Shown: one piece after another, positions 1-6,687 of the stretch
Position numbering within the stretch: the stretch's first letter is position 1
Layout: each line of letters starts with the position of its first letter
DNA from: Actinomycetes bacterium
Lineage (GTDB): Bacteria; Actinomycetota; Acidimicrobiia; UBA5794
Assembly (NCBI GenBank): GCA_030598305.1
Contig: JAUVQC010000040.1
Span: 1-8,943, forward strand
Length of the DNA stretch: 8,943 nucleotides
Reading direction: 5' to 3'
Notes under the pieces: model-generated
Databases searched by the model: none
What the model saw: only the letters and a program-made list of their open reading frames with translations
What the model was told of the DNA's origin: nothing
Program-made: the position numbers and the translations under genes

Positions 1-966
1 TCCGAGTTCACGGGCTCGGGATCCGGCCTTGGCCGCGTCATCGAGATCGTCGAAGAAGTCTTCGGATCGATGACGCTCGACTCCGATCGTGGTCGCGGTA
101 CAAGTTTTGTTATCACGATGCCTGCGCACCGAGCGCTTCAGAGCGCGCAGATGTTCACCGCCGGTGATCGGATCTGGGGTATCCCTGGGTCGTCAGTTGT
201 CGAGATTGCGTCCATCCCCGATCTGTCCATCTCGGTCACCGAGAAGGGATCCTCCATCGGCTTCAACAACGAGAGCGTCCCATATACCTCGTTCGCGTCC
301 GTTGCGGGTCTGGAAGTTGAGGGTCTTCCATCACAGGTGATGGTGATCCAGAGCCCGACCGGCCTGATAGCGCTCGCCGTTGACGAGGTGCTTGGCGTGC
401 ACGAAGTGGCCACGAAGGATCTCGGTCCACTTCTCAGCGGCTCTTCCGTCGTCAGCGGGGTTGCCCTGCTCGGCGGTGACGAGACAGTGATGCTTGTCGA
501 CGCGGGCCGTATTGCCGATCGGCTGCGGTCGACCGAGTCGATATCTGAGGGTCCGGTCCACAGGGTCCTCGTCGTTGACGATAGCCAGGGCGTGCGCCAG
601 GTCGTTTCCGGTGTACTTGCATCGCACGGGTTTTCAACGGTGGCCGCGGGAAGCGTGTCGGACGCGCTCGCGGCGCTCTCCAAGAACGATGTTGATGCTC
701 TTGTCGTGGACTTCTCGATGCCGCGAGCCGATGGTGTCGCCCTCGTGCACATGGTGAGGCAGCGTTACGGGGAGATTCCGATCGTCATGCTCTCGGGTGT
801 CGCATCTGATGAGGACAGGTCACGTGCCGAGCGTGCTGGCGTCGATGCGTTCTTCGACAAGTCGGACTTTGCGAAGGGTGCACTCGTCGAGACCCTTCGT
901 GAGCTGATCGAGAGCGGCAATGCACACAGCGGCTCAGCATCGGACGAGGCAGTGATCGCGTCGTAG
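1..966 (+). CDS. cheA: Hybrid chemotaxis-type histidine kinase CheA, C-terminal part (ATPase end, CheW-like, receiver); 5' end missing
   Basis: The reading frame is open from base 1, so the gene starts upstream; 321 residues are visible. The first ~37 residues are the end of a CheA-type HATPase domain: a glycine-rich G2 box (GSGSGLG, fragment residues 5-11) and the GRGTSFVITMP strand. Residues ~40-175 form a CheW-like (P5) domain, which in CheA docks the CheW adaptor and receptors. Residues ~188-305 are a receiver domain with the acidic pair D193/D194, phospho-acceptor D237 (VVDFSMP), switch serine S265 (MLSG) and conserved lysine K287 (FFDKSD), so it looks able to accept phosphate. A C-terminal receiver on CheA is typical of hybrid kinases such as the FrzE or ChpA/PilL types, used for gliding or pili as well as flagella. 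The Hpt, dimerisation and most ATPase parts lie outside the window, so their state is unknown. The next gene, pcrA, is unrelated in function. Confidence 0.9.
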   Translation, partial: SEFTGSGSGLGRVIEIVEEVFGSMTLDSDRGRGTSFVITMPAHRALQSAQMFTAGDRIWGIPGSSVVEIASIPDLSISVTEKGSSIGFNNESVPYTSFASVAGLEVEGLPSQVMVIQSPTGLIALAVDEVLGVHEVATKDLGPLLSGSSVVSGVALLGGDETVMLVDAGRIADRLRSTESISEGPVHRVLVVDDSQGVRQVVSGVLASHGFSTVAAGSVSDALAALSKNDVDALVVDFSMPRADGVALVHMVRQRYGEIPIVMLSGVASDEDRSRAERAGVDAFFDKSDFAKGALVETLRELIESGNAHSGSASDEAVIAS

Positions 967-987
967 CACGTACGACCCGAGGCGTAC

Positions 988-993
988 TACGTT
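988..993 (+). promoter_or_regulatory. Possible -10 element (TACGTT) for a leaderless pcrA transcript
   Basis: TACGTT fits the actinobacterial -10 consensus TANNNT and ends 6 bases before the ATG at 1000, which would put transcription start at or next to the start codon. No Shine-Dalgarno site is well placed: the nearest GAGG, at 979-982, is 17 bases away. I see no good -35 hexamer. It is supported mainly because three other genes in this window show the same arrangement. Confidence 0.4.
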
Positions 994-999
994 CTCGGC

Positions 1000-3183
1000 A
1001 TGCCCGAGTCCGAACTCCTTCTTGATCTGAATCCCACCCAGCGTGAAGCCGTTGCTGCCACCGAGGGGCCGGTTCTGGTCGTCGCAGGCGCTGGATCAGG
1101 CAAGACACGGGTACTGACGTACCGCATTGCGCACCTTGTGCGAGATCTTGGGGTTTCGCCCTACGAGATCCTGGCGATCACGTTCACAAACAAGGCTGCA
1201 GGAGAGATGAAGGAGCGCGTCGGGAAACTCATCGGAAGAGTTGCGAACGACATGTGGGTGTCGACGTTCCACTCAGCGTGCGTTCGGATCCTCCGGCAGG
1301 AGATCCACAGACTGGGGTATCGCAGTTCGTTCTCGATCTACGACGACGCGGACTCGATTCGATTGATCACGATGGTCATCAATGACCTTGATCTTGACAC
1401 GAAACGCTTCCCTCCCCGCCAGATGAAGGGCGCAATCTCGAAGGCCAAGAACGAACTCATCGACTACGAGTCGTACGCCGGGCAGGACTCAGGGTTCTAC
1501 CACGAGAAGGTGTCAGACATATACCGGCTGTACCAGCAACGGTTGGTTGAGGCCTCTGCCGTCGATTTCGATGACATTCTCACACTCACCGTCGAGATCC
1601 TTCAAGCGTTCCCCGAGGTGCTCGAGCGGTGGCAGAACCGGTTCCGCTACGTTCTCGTCGACGAGTACCAGGACACGAACCGAGCGCAGTACATGCTCGT
1701 CAAGATGCTTGCGGCCGGGCACAGGAACGTGTGTGTGGTCGGGGACTCTGACCAGTCCATCTATGCCTTCCGCGGGGCGGACATGCGCAACATCATGGAG
1801 TTCGAGAAGGACTACCCCGATACCCGTGTGGTTCTCCTCGAGCAGAACTACCGGTCGACCCAGACGATCCTTGACGCCGCGAACGCGGTGATCACGAACA
1901 ACGCCAGTCGTCGGCCCAAGCGGCTATGGACCGATGCAGGTGCTGGCGAGAGCATCGTCGTATTTGAGGCTGAAGATGAGCACGAGGAGGCTGCGTACAT
2001 CGCCGAGGAGATCGCACGGCTTCGAGACATCGGTCTCGGACTCGATGAGATCGCGGTGTTCTACCGAACAAATGCACAGTCCCGTGTCATTGAGGAGCTG
2101 TTCGTACGGTTCGGTGTGACGTATCAGGTCGTAGGGGGGCTCAAGTACTACGACCGCAGAGAGGTCAAGGATGCTCTTGCGTATCTGCGCGCCGTCGTGA
2201 ACCCCGACGATCAGGTTGCCATCAAGAGGATCATCAACACGCCCAAGCGAGCGATCGGTCAAACATCTGTCGCCCATGTCGATCGTTTTGCGGAATCTGC
2301 CGGAGTGACATTCATGGATGCCCTTCGCCGGGTCGACGAGATCGAGGCGCTCACTCCGCGTGCCGAAAAGTCCATCAGTGAATTCGTGGCGGTCATGGAT
2401 GTGCTCGCCGACAAGGCTACGGCCGGTCCGGAGGCCGCGCTGGAGTCCGTCCTCAACGATACGGGTTACCTGGACATGGTCCGCTCGGAGAAGACGATCG
2501 AGGCAATGGGCCGCGAGGAGAACCTCAGGGAACTTCTCAGCGCAGGAGCCGAGTTCGAAGAGATGGGGCCTGCTTCGATGGGGCCGGACGAATGGAACCA
2601 GCTGGACGGAGTCGGGAAGCTCCAGATGTTCCTCGAATCCATCAGTCTCGTTGCGGATCTCGACAGCGTCGAAGACACAGAGGCCGCGACTCTCATGACA
2701 CTCCACAACGCGAAGGGCCTCGAGTACCGAGCCGTGTTCCTCACCGGACTGGAGGACGGCGTGTTCCCCCACATGCGGTCCCTCGGCGACCCGAAGGAAC
2801 TCGAGGAGGAGCGGAGACTCTGTTACGTGGGTCTGACACGGGCAGAGGAGCGCCTGTATCTCACTCGTGCGTGGAGTCGGAACATGTGGGGATCCAACAA
2901 CTACAACGGACCGAGCCGGTTCCTCTCTGAGATTCCCGAGAACCTCATGACGAAAGCCAAGCGCATCCGGCGGTCCCGTACGATGGAATCGCGCACGCCA
3001 ACCGCCACGGTCTCCGATGCAGACGTGTCGATCGGCGACCGGGTCATTCACACCCACTGGGGTGAAGGCGTTGTGAAGGAGATCGTCGGTGCGGGGGACA
3101 GGGCCGAAGCGGTAGTGATCTTTGATGCCCACGGCTCCAAACGCCTCCTCCTCGCCTGGGCCCCCCTCCAAAAGGCCACGTAA
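1000..3183 (+). CDS. pcrA: ATP-dependent 3'-5' DNA helicase, UvrD/PcrA family (superfamily 1A)
   Basis: Complete 727-residue helicase, close to the usual PcrA length. All SF1A motifs are visible: Q motif (LNPTQREAV, Q14), Walker A (AGAGSGKT, K35), Ia (TFTNKAAGEM), Ib (WVSTFHS), Walker B/II (DEYQD, D221-D225), III (GDSDQSIYAFRGAD), IV (EQNYRST, arginine R285), V (TLHNAKGLEY, from T567) and VI (YVGLTRAEERLY, arginine finger R614). The last ~50 residues (DRVIHTHWGEGVVKEI onward) are the Tudor-like C-terminal domain that in PcrA/UvrD contacts RNA polymerase. Known roles of the family are nucleotide excision and mismatch repair, removal of RecA filaments, and transcription-replication conflict resolution. 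The ATG at 1000 is chosen because it sits just before the conserved N-terminus; it has no ribosome-binding site but has a -10-like TACGTT in front. It starts 33 bases after the cheA stop and probably has its own promoter. In Actinomycetota the same family is often named UvrD1. Confidence 0.97.
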   Translation: MPESELLLDLNPTQREAVAATEGPVLVVAGAGSGKTRVLTYRIAHLVRDLGVSPYEILAITFTNKAAGEMKERVGKLIGRVANDMWVSTFHSACVRILRQEIHRLGYRSSFSIYDDADSIRLITMVINDLDLDTKRFPPRQMKGAISKAKNELIDYESYAGQDSGFYHEKVSDIYRLYQQRLVEASAVDFDDILTLTVEILQAFPEVLERWQNRFRYVLVDEYQDTNRAQYMLVKMLAAGHRNVCVVGDSDQSIYAFRGADMRNIMEFEKDYPDTRVVLLEQNYRSTQTILDAANAVITNNASRRPKRLWTDAGAGESIVVFEAEDEHEEAAYIAEEIARLRDIGLGLDEIAVFYRTNAQSRVIEELFVRFGVTYQVVGGLKYYDRREVKDALAYLRAVVNPDDQVAIKRIINTPKRAIGQTSVAHVDRFAESAGVTFMDALRRVDEIEALTPRAEKSISEFVAVMDVLADKATAGPEAALESVLNDTGYLDMVRSEKTIEAMGREENLRELLSAGAEFEEMGPASMGPDEWNQLDGVGKLQMFLESISLVADLDSVEDTEAATLMTLHNAKGLEYRAVFLTGLEDGVFPHMRSLGDPKELEEERRLCYVGLTRAEERLYLTRAWSRNMWGSNNYNGPSRFLSEIPENLMTKAKRIRRSRTMESRTPTATVSDADVSIGDRVIHTHWGEGVVKEIVGAGDRAEAVVIFDAHGSKRLLLAWAPLQKAT

Positions 3184-3218
3184 CGCGTTTCTGTAGGCTC
3201 CCAACGCCACATACGGCA

Positions 3219-3232
3219 CTGGGGGACCCCAG
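3219..3232. terminator. Small GC hairpin between convergent pcrA and fetB; possible terminator
   Basis: CTGGG...CCCAG (3219-3223 with 3228-3232) can pair around a GGAC loop in the 62-base gap between two convergent stops, where a terminator serving both strands is expected. It has no T-tract on either strand and the stem is short, so the assignment rests mostly on position. Confidence 0.25.
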
Positions 3233-3245
3233 AGAAGCACCGGTG

Positions 3246-4019
3246 TCAGGTGATCGCCTTGAGCCGCTGGTCAGGCGTGAAGGACTTCGATGCGGTCACC
3301 ACTGCCACAACCGTGGTGGACACCGCAACGGATCCGAGTACCAGGTACATCACGATCAACTGGAGGACCACCGCGTCGATCGGGTCGACACCGGCGAGCA
3401 GCAGGCCAGTCATAGCGCCCGGCAGGGCAACGATCCCGACGACCTTGGTACGCTCGATCTGGGGTACCAGCGATATGCGCGCAGCCTCCCTCACGACGAA
3501 CTTCGCTGCCTGTCGTGCGGTGAATCCGAGGGCGAGCAGACCCTCGACCTGGATGCGTTCCTTGGACATCTGCGTATTGACCAGGTCCGCGGCCACGACG
3601 GTTGCAGGCATGGTGTTGCCGATAGTGATGCCAGCGATCACGATCAATTGGATCGGCTCGGCGGGCAGCACGCCGAATCCGAACACAACGAGAAGCGAGA
3701 TAGCTGTCGTCCCTCCGATGGCAAGAACTGCGGCGGGGACGATGTCAGTCGATCCGGATCGTTTCGCGACGACGTAGCCGGCAATGGCGATCATGACGAA
3801 GATCCACAGCGGTGCAAGGAATCGTTCCCACTGGGAACCGAGGACAACCGTCAGCAGGAGTCCGACGGCTGTGAGCTGCACGGCAGCACGCAGTGATGCC
3901 CAGATGATCGACTTCTCGATGCCAAGACGGAGATACATCGATACGGCAACGGCAACAGCGACGAGTGTGAGTGAGGCACCTACAACGACGATCAGATTCA
4001 CCTCGAGCACATATGTCAT
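3246..4019 (-). CDS. fetB: FetB-type iron export ABC permease (UPF0014 family), membrane protein
   Basis: 257-residue, very hydrophobic protein, the usual length for FetB/UPF0014. Hydrophobic segments lie at about 6-29, 35-60, 68-86, 94-119, 121-145, 193-213 and 217-243. Between the fifth and sixth is a polar stretch carrying the family signature: [17 protein letters not shown], then [12 protein letters not shown] (LPG at 199-201), then the DPIDAVVLQ turn. In E. coli, FetB pairs with the ATPase FetA and is linked to iron export and oxidative-stress tolerance. No fetA lies next to it here, so the substrate is uncertain. The frame stays open upstream to 4181, but that would overlap the divergent cobalamin-subunit gene and add a low-complexity, non-homologous extension, so I start at the ATG at 4019 (weak GAG about 9 bases before). 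An alternative is GTG at 4010 (codon 4), 7 bases after TAGCAT, which would match the leaderless pattern of neighbouring genes. Confidence 0.88.
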   Translation of the reverse strand: MTYVLEVNLIVVVGASLTLVAVAVAVSMYLRLGIEKSIIWASLRAAVQLTAVGLLLTVVLGSQWERFLAPLWIFVMIAIAGYVVAKRSGSTDIVPAAVLAIGGTTAISLLVVFGFGVLPAEPIQLIVIAGITIGNTMPATVVAADLVNTQMSKERIQVEGLLALGFTARQAAKFVVREAARISLVPQIERTKVVGIVALPGAMTGLLLAGVDPIDAVVLQLIVMYLVLGSVAVSTTVVAVVTASKSFTPDQRLKAIT

Positions 4020-4044
4020 GCTAGGTCGCTCGGTGGCCCGCTCG

Positions 4045-4072
4045 GCGACACGTGCAGCGGCGCACCTACCAT
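4045..4072 (+). promoter_or_regulatory. Possible promoter (GCGACA-16-TACCAT) of the cobalamin-subunit/sucCD operon
   Basis: TACCAT at 4067-4072 fits TANNNT and lies 8 bases before the ATG at 4081. GCGACA at 4045-4050 matches four of six bases of TTGACA, with a 16-base spacer. There is no Shine-Dalgarno site before 4081, so a leaderless or nearly leaderless mRNA is likely. The 61-base gap (4020-4080) must also hold the start signals of divergent fetB. Confidence 0.45.
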
Positions 4073-4080
4073 TCTCAACG

Positions 4081-4470
4081 ATGCCGATTCGGATACTTAT
4101 CGCAAAACCAGGCCTCGATGGGCATGACCGTGGCGCCAAAGTCGTCGCCAGGGCGCTCAGGGATGCCGGTTGCGAGGTCATCTATACCGGTCTTCATCAG
4201 ACACCAGCCCAGATCGCGGCGATCGCGGTCCAAGAGGATGTGGATGGCGTGGGATTGTCGGCCCTTTCCGGCGCACATCTCACCTTGTTCCCCAGCGTTG
4301 TCGAGGAATTGAAGGCTCTCAAGGCGGAAGACATCGTGGTCTTCGGCGGCGGTGTCATCCCCGATGCAGATATCGAGAAGCTCACAGCGGCTGGCATCGT
4401 ACGTGTCTTCGGCCCGGGCACATCGCTTGACGCGATACAGGCCTGGGTGGATGAACAGTTCACGGATTGA
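4081..4470 (+). CDS. Stand-alone cobalamin-binding (small/C-terminal) subunit of methylmalonyl-CoA mutase type
   Basis: 129 residues, the size of a single B12-binding Rossmann-like domain. It carries the family motifs: DGHDRG at 13-18 (D-x-H-x-x-G, with H15 as the cobalt-coordinating histidine), then GLSALSG (S-x-L) and VFGGGVIPD (GG), plus the typical YTGLHQTP and AHLTLFP stretches. In split mutases (often called McmA2, MutB C-terminal or small subunit) this protein joins a separate catalytic subunit to isomerise methylmalonyl-CoA to succinyl-CoA. The catalytic subunit is not in the window; the partner could also be another acyl-CoA mutase, such as an ethylmalonyl- or hydroxyisobutyryl-CoA type. 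The frame is open upstream, but only the ATG at 4081 gives the family N-terminus ([17 protein letters not shown]). It leads an operon: sucC begins 24 bases after the stop, so the product of the mutase is passed to the next enzyme. Confidence 0.9.
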   Translation: MPIRILIAKPGLDGHDRGAKVVARALRDAGCEVIYTGLHQTPAQIAAIAVQEDVDGVGLSALSGAHLTLFPSVVEELKALKAEDIVVFGGGVIPDADIEKLTAAGIVRVFGPGTSLDAIQAWVDEQFTD

Positions 4471-4484
4471 CCCAATCACCTGTC

Positions 4485-4490
4485 AGGAGG
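4485..4490 (+). promoter_or_regulatory. Strong ribosome-binding site AGGAGG deciding the GTG start of sucC
   Basis: A full AGGAGG sits 4 bases before the GTG at 4495. An ATG overlaps at 4493 but is followed at once by TGA in its own frame, so GTG is the real start. It shows that genes inside the operon use Shine-Dalgarno initiation, unlike the leading genes. Confidence 0.8.
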
Positions 4491-4494
4491 ACAT

Positions 4495-5718
4495 GTGAAG
4501 ATCCACGAGTACCAAGCCAAGGCGCTCATGAAGGGACGAGGCATTCCTGTCCCTGAGGGCGTGATGGCAACGACAGTCGACGAGGCGGTTGCAGCAGTCA
4601 GGCATCTCATCGAGTCGACGGGCAACTCTGTCGTCGTCGTGAAGTCCCAGATCCATGCCGGTGGCCGTGGCAAGGGGCGGTTCAAGGAACATCCTGAGAT
4701 CGGTGGCGTCACCGTCGTCTTCGAAGGAATTGATGGCGGCATAGAGGCTGCCGAGACCCGCGTTCGTGAACTCGCGACACAGATGCTCGGATCGACCCTT
4801 GTCACCATCCAGACCGGAGAAGAGGGCAAGGTTGTCAATCGACTCTACATCGAGCAGGGCATCGACATCGCGACGGAGCTCTACCTCTCGGTCCTGCTCG
4901 ACCGTTCGACGAGTCGCAATATCGTCATGGCATCCACAGAGGGGGGAACCGAGATCGAGGTGGTCGCAGAGGAGACGCCGGAGAAGATCATCAGGGAGGA
5001 GATCGATCCAGCTTTCGGCCTCACTGACTTTCAGGCGAAACGAATCGCGTTCGGCCTCGGCTTCGAGGGTGATACGTTGAAGAACGGTGTCGCGTTTCTC
5101 AAGGAGCTATCCGCTTTCGCCGTCGACATGGATACCGATCTTGTAGAGATCAACCCGCTCGTGGTCACCGCTGACGGCAGGGTCATGGCGCTCGACGGCA
5201 AGATGGCGTTCGAAGCCAACGCCCTGTATCGCCACCCTGATGTCCTCGAACTGCGCGACGAGTCAGAGGAGGACGCAGCCGAGCTCGAAGCCAAGGAGTA
5301 CGGGCTCTCTTTCATAAGTCTCGACGGCACCATCGGCTGCATGGTCAACGGCGCCGGTCTTGCCATGGCCACGATGGACATCATCAAGTACGTCGGCGGA
5401 GAGCCCGCGAACTTCCTTGACGTCGGTGGGGGTGCTGAGAAGGACCAGATCGTCGCTGCGTTCAAGCTCATCACCGAGGATCCGAATGTGAAGGGGATCT
5501 TCGTCAACATCTTCGGCGGCATCATGCGGTGCGATGTCATTGCAAATGGCGTGGTCGCCGCGGTCGAAGAGGTCGGTCTCGAGGTGCCCCTCGTTGTACG
5601 GCTCGAGGGCACGAATGTTGAACTCGGCAAGCAGATCATCGACGAATCCGATCTCAACGTCGTGAGTGCGACGGACATGAAAGATGGAGCTGTCAAGATC
5701 GTGGAGCTGACCAAATGA
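4495..5718 (+). CDS. sucC: Succinyl-CoA synthetase (ADP/GDP-forming) subunit beta
   Basis: 407 residues, slightly longer than E. coli SucC (388). Starts with the family N-terminus [21 protein letters not shown]. The N-terminal ATP-grasp domain shows the glycine-rich nucleotide loop AGGRGKG (55-61) and Mg2+-binding residues E218, N220 (VEINPLV) and D234 (ALDGKMAF), with the same spacing between the last two as in E. coli. The C-terminal CoA-ligase domain has [23 protein letters not shown] and [11 protein letters not shown] (337-347), the power-helix region that faces the phosphohistidine of SucD. The enzyme links succinyl-CoA to succinate with ATP or GTP formation in the cytoplasm (TCA cycle). 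Nucleotide choice cannot be read safely. It is the second gene of the operon, with a strong AGGAGG, and its stop overlaps the sucD start. Confidence 0.97.
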   Translation: MKIHEYQAKALMKGRGIPVPEGVMATTVDEAVAAVRHLIESTGNSVVVVKSQIHAGGRGKGRFKEHPEIGGVTVVFEGIDGGIEAAETRVRELATQMLGSTLVTIQTGEEGKVVNRLYIEQGIDIATELYLSVLLDRSTSRNIVMASTEGGTEIEVVAEETPEKIIREEIDPAFGLTDFQAKRIAFGLGFEGDTLKNGVAFLKELSAFAVDMDTDLVEINPLVVTADGRVMALDGKMAFEANALYRHPDVLELRDESEEDAAELEAKEYGLSFISLDGTIGCMVNGAGLAMATMDIIKYVGGEPANFLDVGGGAEKDQIVAAFKLITEDPNVKGIFVNIFGGIMRCDVIANGVVAAVEEVGLEVPLVVRLEGTNVELGKQIIDESDLNVVSATDMKDGAVKIVELTK

Positions 5719-6641
5719 GTGTGTTCGTCAACAAGGACACGAAGGTCCTCGTCCAGGGTCTGGGGAAGACCGGGACGTTCCATACCGACAAGGCGATTGC
5801 CTATGGCACGAACATTGTCGGTGCGGTGCACCCATCCAAGGCGGGTCAGACCGCCCACTTCGAGGGTGATACCGACCGCTCCGGCGTCCAGGGCCGTCCC
5901 GATACGTATTCGGTCGATGTGCCGATTTTCCGTACCGTGCGCGAAGCGGTCGAAGTCACCGGTGCAGATGCAACGGTCGTCTACGTGCCGCCACCTTTTG
6001 CGGCAGATGCCATCATGGAGGCAGGCGAAGCGGGCGTCCCACTGATCATCACGATCACCGAGGGAATCCCCGTGGCGGACATGGTCGTCGTCAAGAGATA
6101 TCTCGAGGACAAGAACGTGAGGCTTGTCGGGCCGAACTGTCCCGGGGTGATCACACCCCAGGAGTGCAAGATCGGCATCATGCCTGGCTATATCCACACG
6201 CCGGGCAGGGTCGGTGTTGTCTCACGGTCAGGCACGCTCACGTATGAGGCTGTGCACCAGTTAACGCTCAATGGGCTCGGGCAGACGACCGCCATCGGAA
6301 TCGGTGGAGATCCCGTGAACGGTACGAACTTCGTTGACGCGCTCGCCGCCTTCAATGATGACCCCGAAACAGAGGGTGTCATCATGATCGGCGAGATCGG
6401 AGGCACGGCTGAAGAGGATGCCGCGGAGTGGATAATGGCGAACATGAACAAGCCGGTTGCGGCATTCATCGCTGGCACTTCGGCCCCCGCTGGGAAGCGA
6501 ATGGGTCACGCCGGTGCGATCATCTCAGGTGGTAAGGGAACGGCAGAGGCGAAGATCGAAGCCCTGCAAGGCGCGGGAGTCGTAATGGCGCCGACACCAA
6601 CAGATATGGGATCAGCCATGCTTGAGGCCCTCAGCACGTAG
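5715..6641 (+). CDS. sucD: Succinyl-CoA synthetase subunit alpha, with atypical N-terminal region
   Basis: 308 residues, against about 289 in E. coli. The catalytic part is intact: [51 protein letters not shown], and [14 protein letters not shown] with the phospho-accepting histidine H265 (H246 in E. coli). The N-terminal CoA-binding domain is unusual. The loop usually reading QGFTGxxGTFH is [10 protein letters not shown] here, one residue shorter, and the usual TPGKGG is HPSKAG. Between about residues 45 and 68 there is an acidic/polar insertion of roughly 19 residues ([20 protein letters not shown]) before VPIF. It forms the alpha/beta enzyme with SucC. Translation is coupled: ATGA overlap at 5715-5718, with GGAG at 5703-5706. 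Function as succinyl-CoA synthetase is strongly supported by the SucC partner and the histidine motif; a shift in substrate is possible but unproven. Confidence 0.95.
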   Translation: MSVFVNKDTKVLVQGLGKTGTFHTDKAIAYGTNIVGAVHPSKAGQTAHFEGDTDRSGVQGRPDTYSVDVPIFRTVREAVEVTGADATVVYVPPPFAADAIMEAGEAGVPLIITITEGIPVADMVVVKRYLEDKNVRLVGPNCPGVITPQECKIGIMPGYIHTPGRVGVVSRSGTLTYEAVHQLTLNGLGQTTAIGIGGDPVNGTNFVDALAAFNDDPETEGVIMIGEIGGTAEEDAAEWIMANMNKPVAAFIAGTSAPAGKRMGHAGAIISGGKGTAEAKIEALQGAGVVMAPTPTDMGSAMLEALST

Positions 6642-6675
6642 CGCAGTTCTTCTTTCAGCCGGGGTTTGTTGGATG

Positions 6676-6681
6676 TAGTGT
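6676..6681 (+). promoter_or_regulatory. Possible -10 element (TAGTGT) for a leaderless cyclase transcript
   Basis: TAGTGT fits TANNNT and ends exactly 6 bases before the ATG at 6688; no Shine-Dalgarno site is present. The 46-base gap after sucD holds no hairpin that would end the upstream transcript, so read-through from sucCD is also possible. No clear -35 is seen. Confidence 0.4.
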
Positions 6682-6687
6682 CTGACG

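Noticed and set aside
138..752. 204-residue minus-strand frame under the CheA fragment
   Set aside because: The + strand carries clear CheW-like and receiver domains; the minus-strand product is low-complexity S/T-rich.
962..991. Nested short inverted repeats (GTACG/CGTAC and CGTAG/CTACG) between cheA and pcrA
   Set aside because: Only 5-bp stems that compete with each other and no T-tract; not enough to call a terminator or operator.
1924..3240. 438-residue open frame on the minus strand
   Set aside because: Fully antisense to pcrA, whose helicase motifs are continuous; the translation is rich in H, R and E with no recognisable domain. It is a by-product of GC-rich codon use.
3243..4080. 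Several + strand frames across the fetB region, including an upstream extension of the cobalamin-subunit gene to 3784
   Set aside because: They are antisense to fetB and have polar, low-complexity translations; only the part from 4081 has family motifs.
4020..4181. N-terminal extension of fetB back to the ATG at 4181
   Set aside because: It would overlap 101 bases of the divergent cobalamin-subunit gene, is not hydrophobic and does not resemble FetB N-termini; the ATG at 4019 gives the normal family length.
5031..6197. 388-residue open frame on the minus strand across the sucC/sucD junction
   Set aside because: Antisense to two certain genes; its serine/threonine/arginine-rich translation has no family features.
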